Made by a program: the position numbers and the translations under genes. Shown piece after piece: positions 12,667 through 12,726 of a stretch of 12,726 bases of DNA. How positions within the stretch are numbered: position 1 is the stretch's first letter; the number at the start of each line of letters is the position of its first letter. The notes beneath the pieces are model-generated. The model was not told where the DNA came from. It saw only the letters and a program-made list of their open reading frames with translations, and ran no database searches. Origin of the DNA: an uncultured Oscillospiraceae bacterium (lineage in GTDB: Bacteria > Bacillota_A > Clostridia > Oscillospirales > Acutalibacteraceae); assembly GCA_910587995.1 (NCBI GenBank), contig CAJUNS010000012.1, positions 1-12,726 of the forward strand. Direction: 5' to 3'.

Positions 12667-12726
12667 AACACTGCGGGGTCCGGCAAAGCTTCGCCCCACC
12701 ATAGGGAGCTGCCAGCCCCAAACCGA

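Noticed and set aside
12672..12699. GGGG...CCCC pairing after the OadB-type gene as a terminator
   Set aside because: The stem is only about four pairs and there is no T tract before the window ends.

Overview
The window (12,726 bases, G+C-rich) looks like a chromosomal segment of an anaerobic Firmicute, most likely a Clostridia member near Oscillospiraceae. This rests on strong AGGAGG-type ribosome binding sites, extended -10 sigma-A promoters, a PASTA kinase-like protein, an RsgI-type anti-sigma factor, a DegV domain and an OadB-type sodium pump subunit. It is inference from gene content only. Eight or nine real genes are present. I see no tRNA, rRNA, CRISPR array or transposase.

Layout. 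1-260: a likely terminator of an upstream gene, then an extended -10 promoter and a structured leader. 261-1868 (+): a zinc-ribbon / pseudokinase / transmembrane / PASTA protein whose three catalytic kinase motifs are all altered. It ends at a bidirectional terminator (1909-1938). 3933-1941 (-): a tightly packed operon of a secreted Cys/Asp repeat protein, an ECF-type sigma factor and an RsgI-like membrane anti-sigma factor. 3934-4235: a 302-base gap with small inverted repeats and A/T tracts. 4976-4236 (-): a class I SAM methyltransferase with its own promoter. 10880-5194 (-): a three-gene phosphorelay operon from one good promoter (TTGATT-17-TATAAT), namely a single-domain receiver, a hybrid kinase with a degenerate receiver, a receiver and an HPt domain, and a second hybrid kinase whose C-terminus is a DegV fatty-acid-binding domain. 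It ends at a strong terminator. 10967-11538: a dense regulatory region with an inverted repeat, twin 17-bp direct repeats, a strong promoter, a yybP-ykoY (Mn2+) riboswitch candidate with its terminator, and a 175-bp MITE-like palindrome. 11539-12666 (+): an OadB/GcdB-type sodium-translocating decarboxylase beta subunit with no partner subunits in view.

How the parts may work together. Three envelope or membrane sensing modules lie side by side: the PASTA pseudokinase (cell wall), the ECF/RsgI-like unit (envelope, with Cys-, Asp- and His-rich extracellular parts) and the phosphorelay. The phosphorelay carries no DNA-binding domain. Its most unusual part is the kinase-receiver-DegV fusion, which could link phosphotransfer to fatty-acid binding. 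The second notable arrangement is an apparent Mn2+ riboswitch followed by a palindromic element in the leader of an orphan sodium-pump beta subunit.
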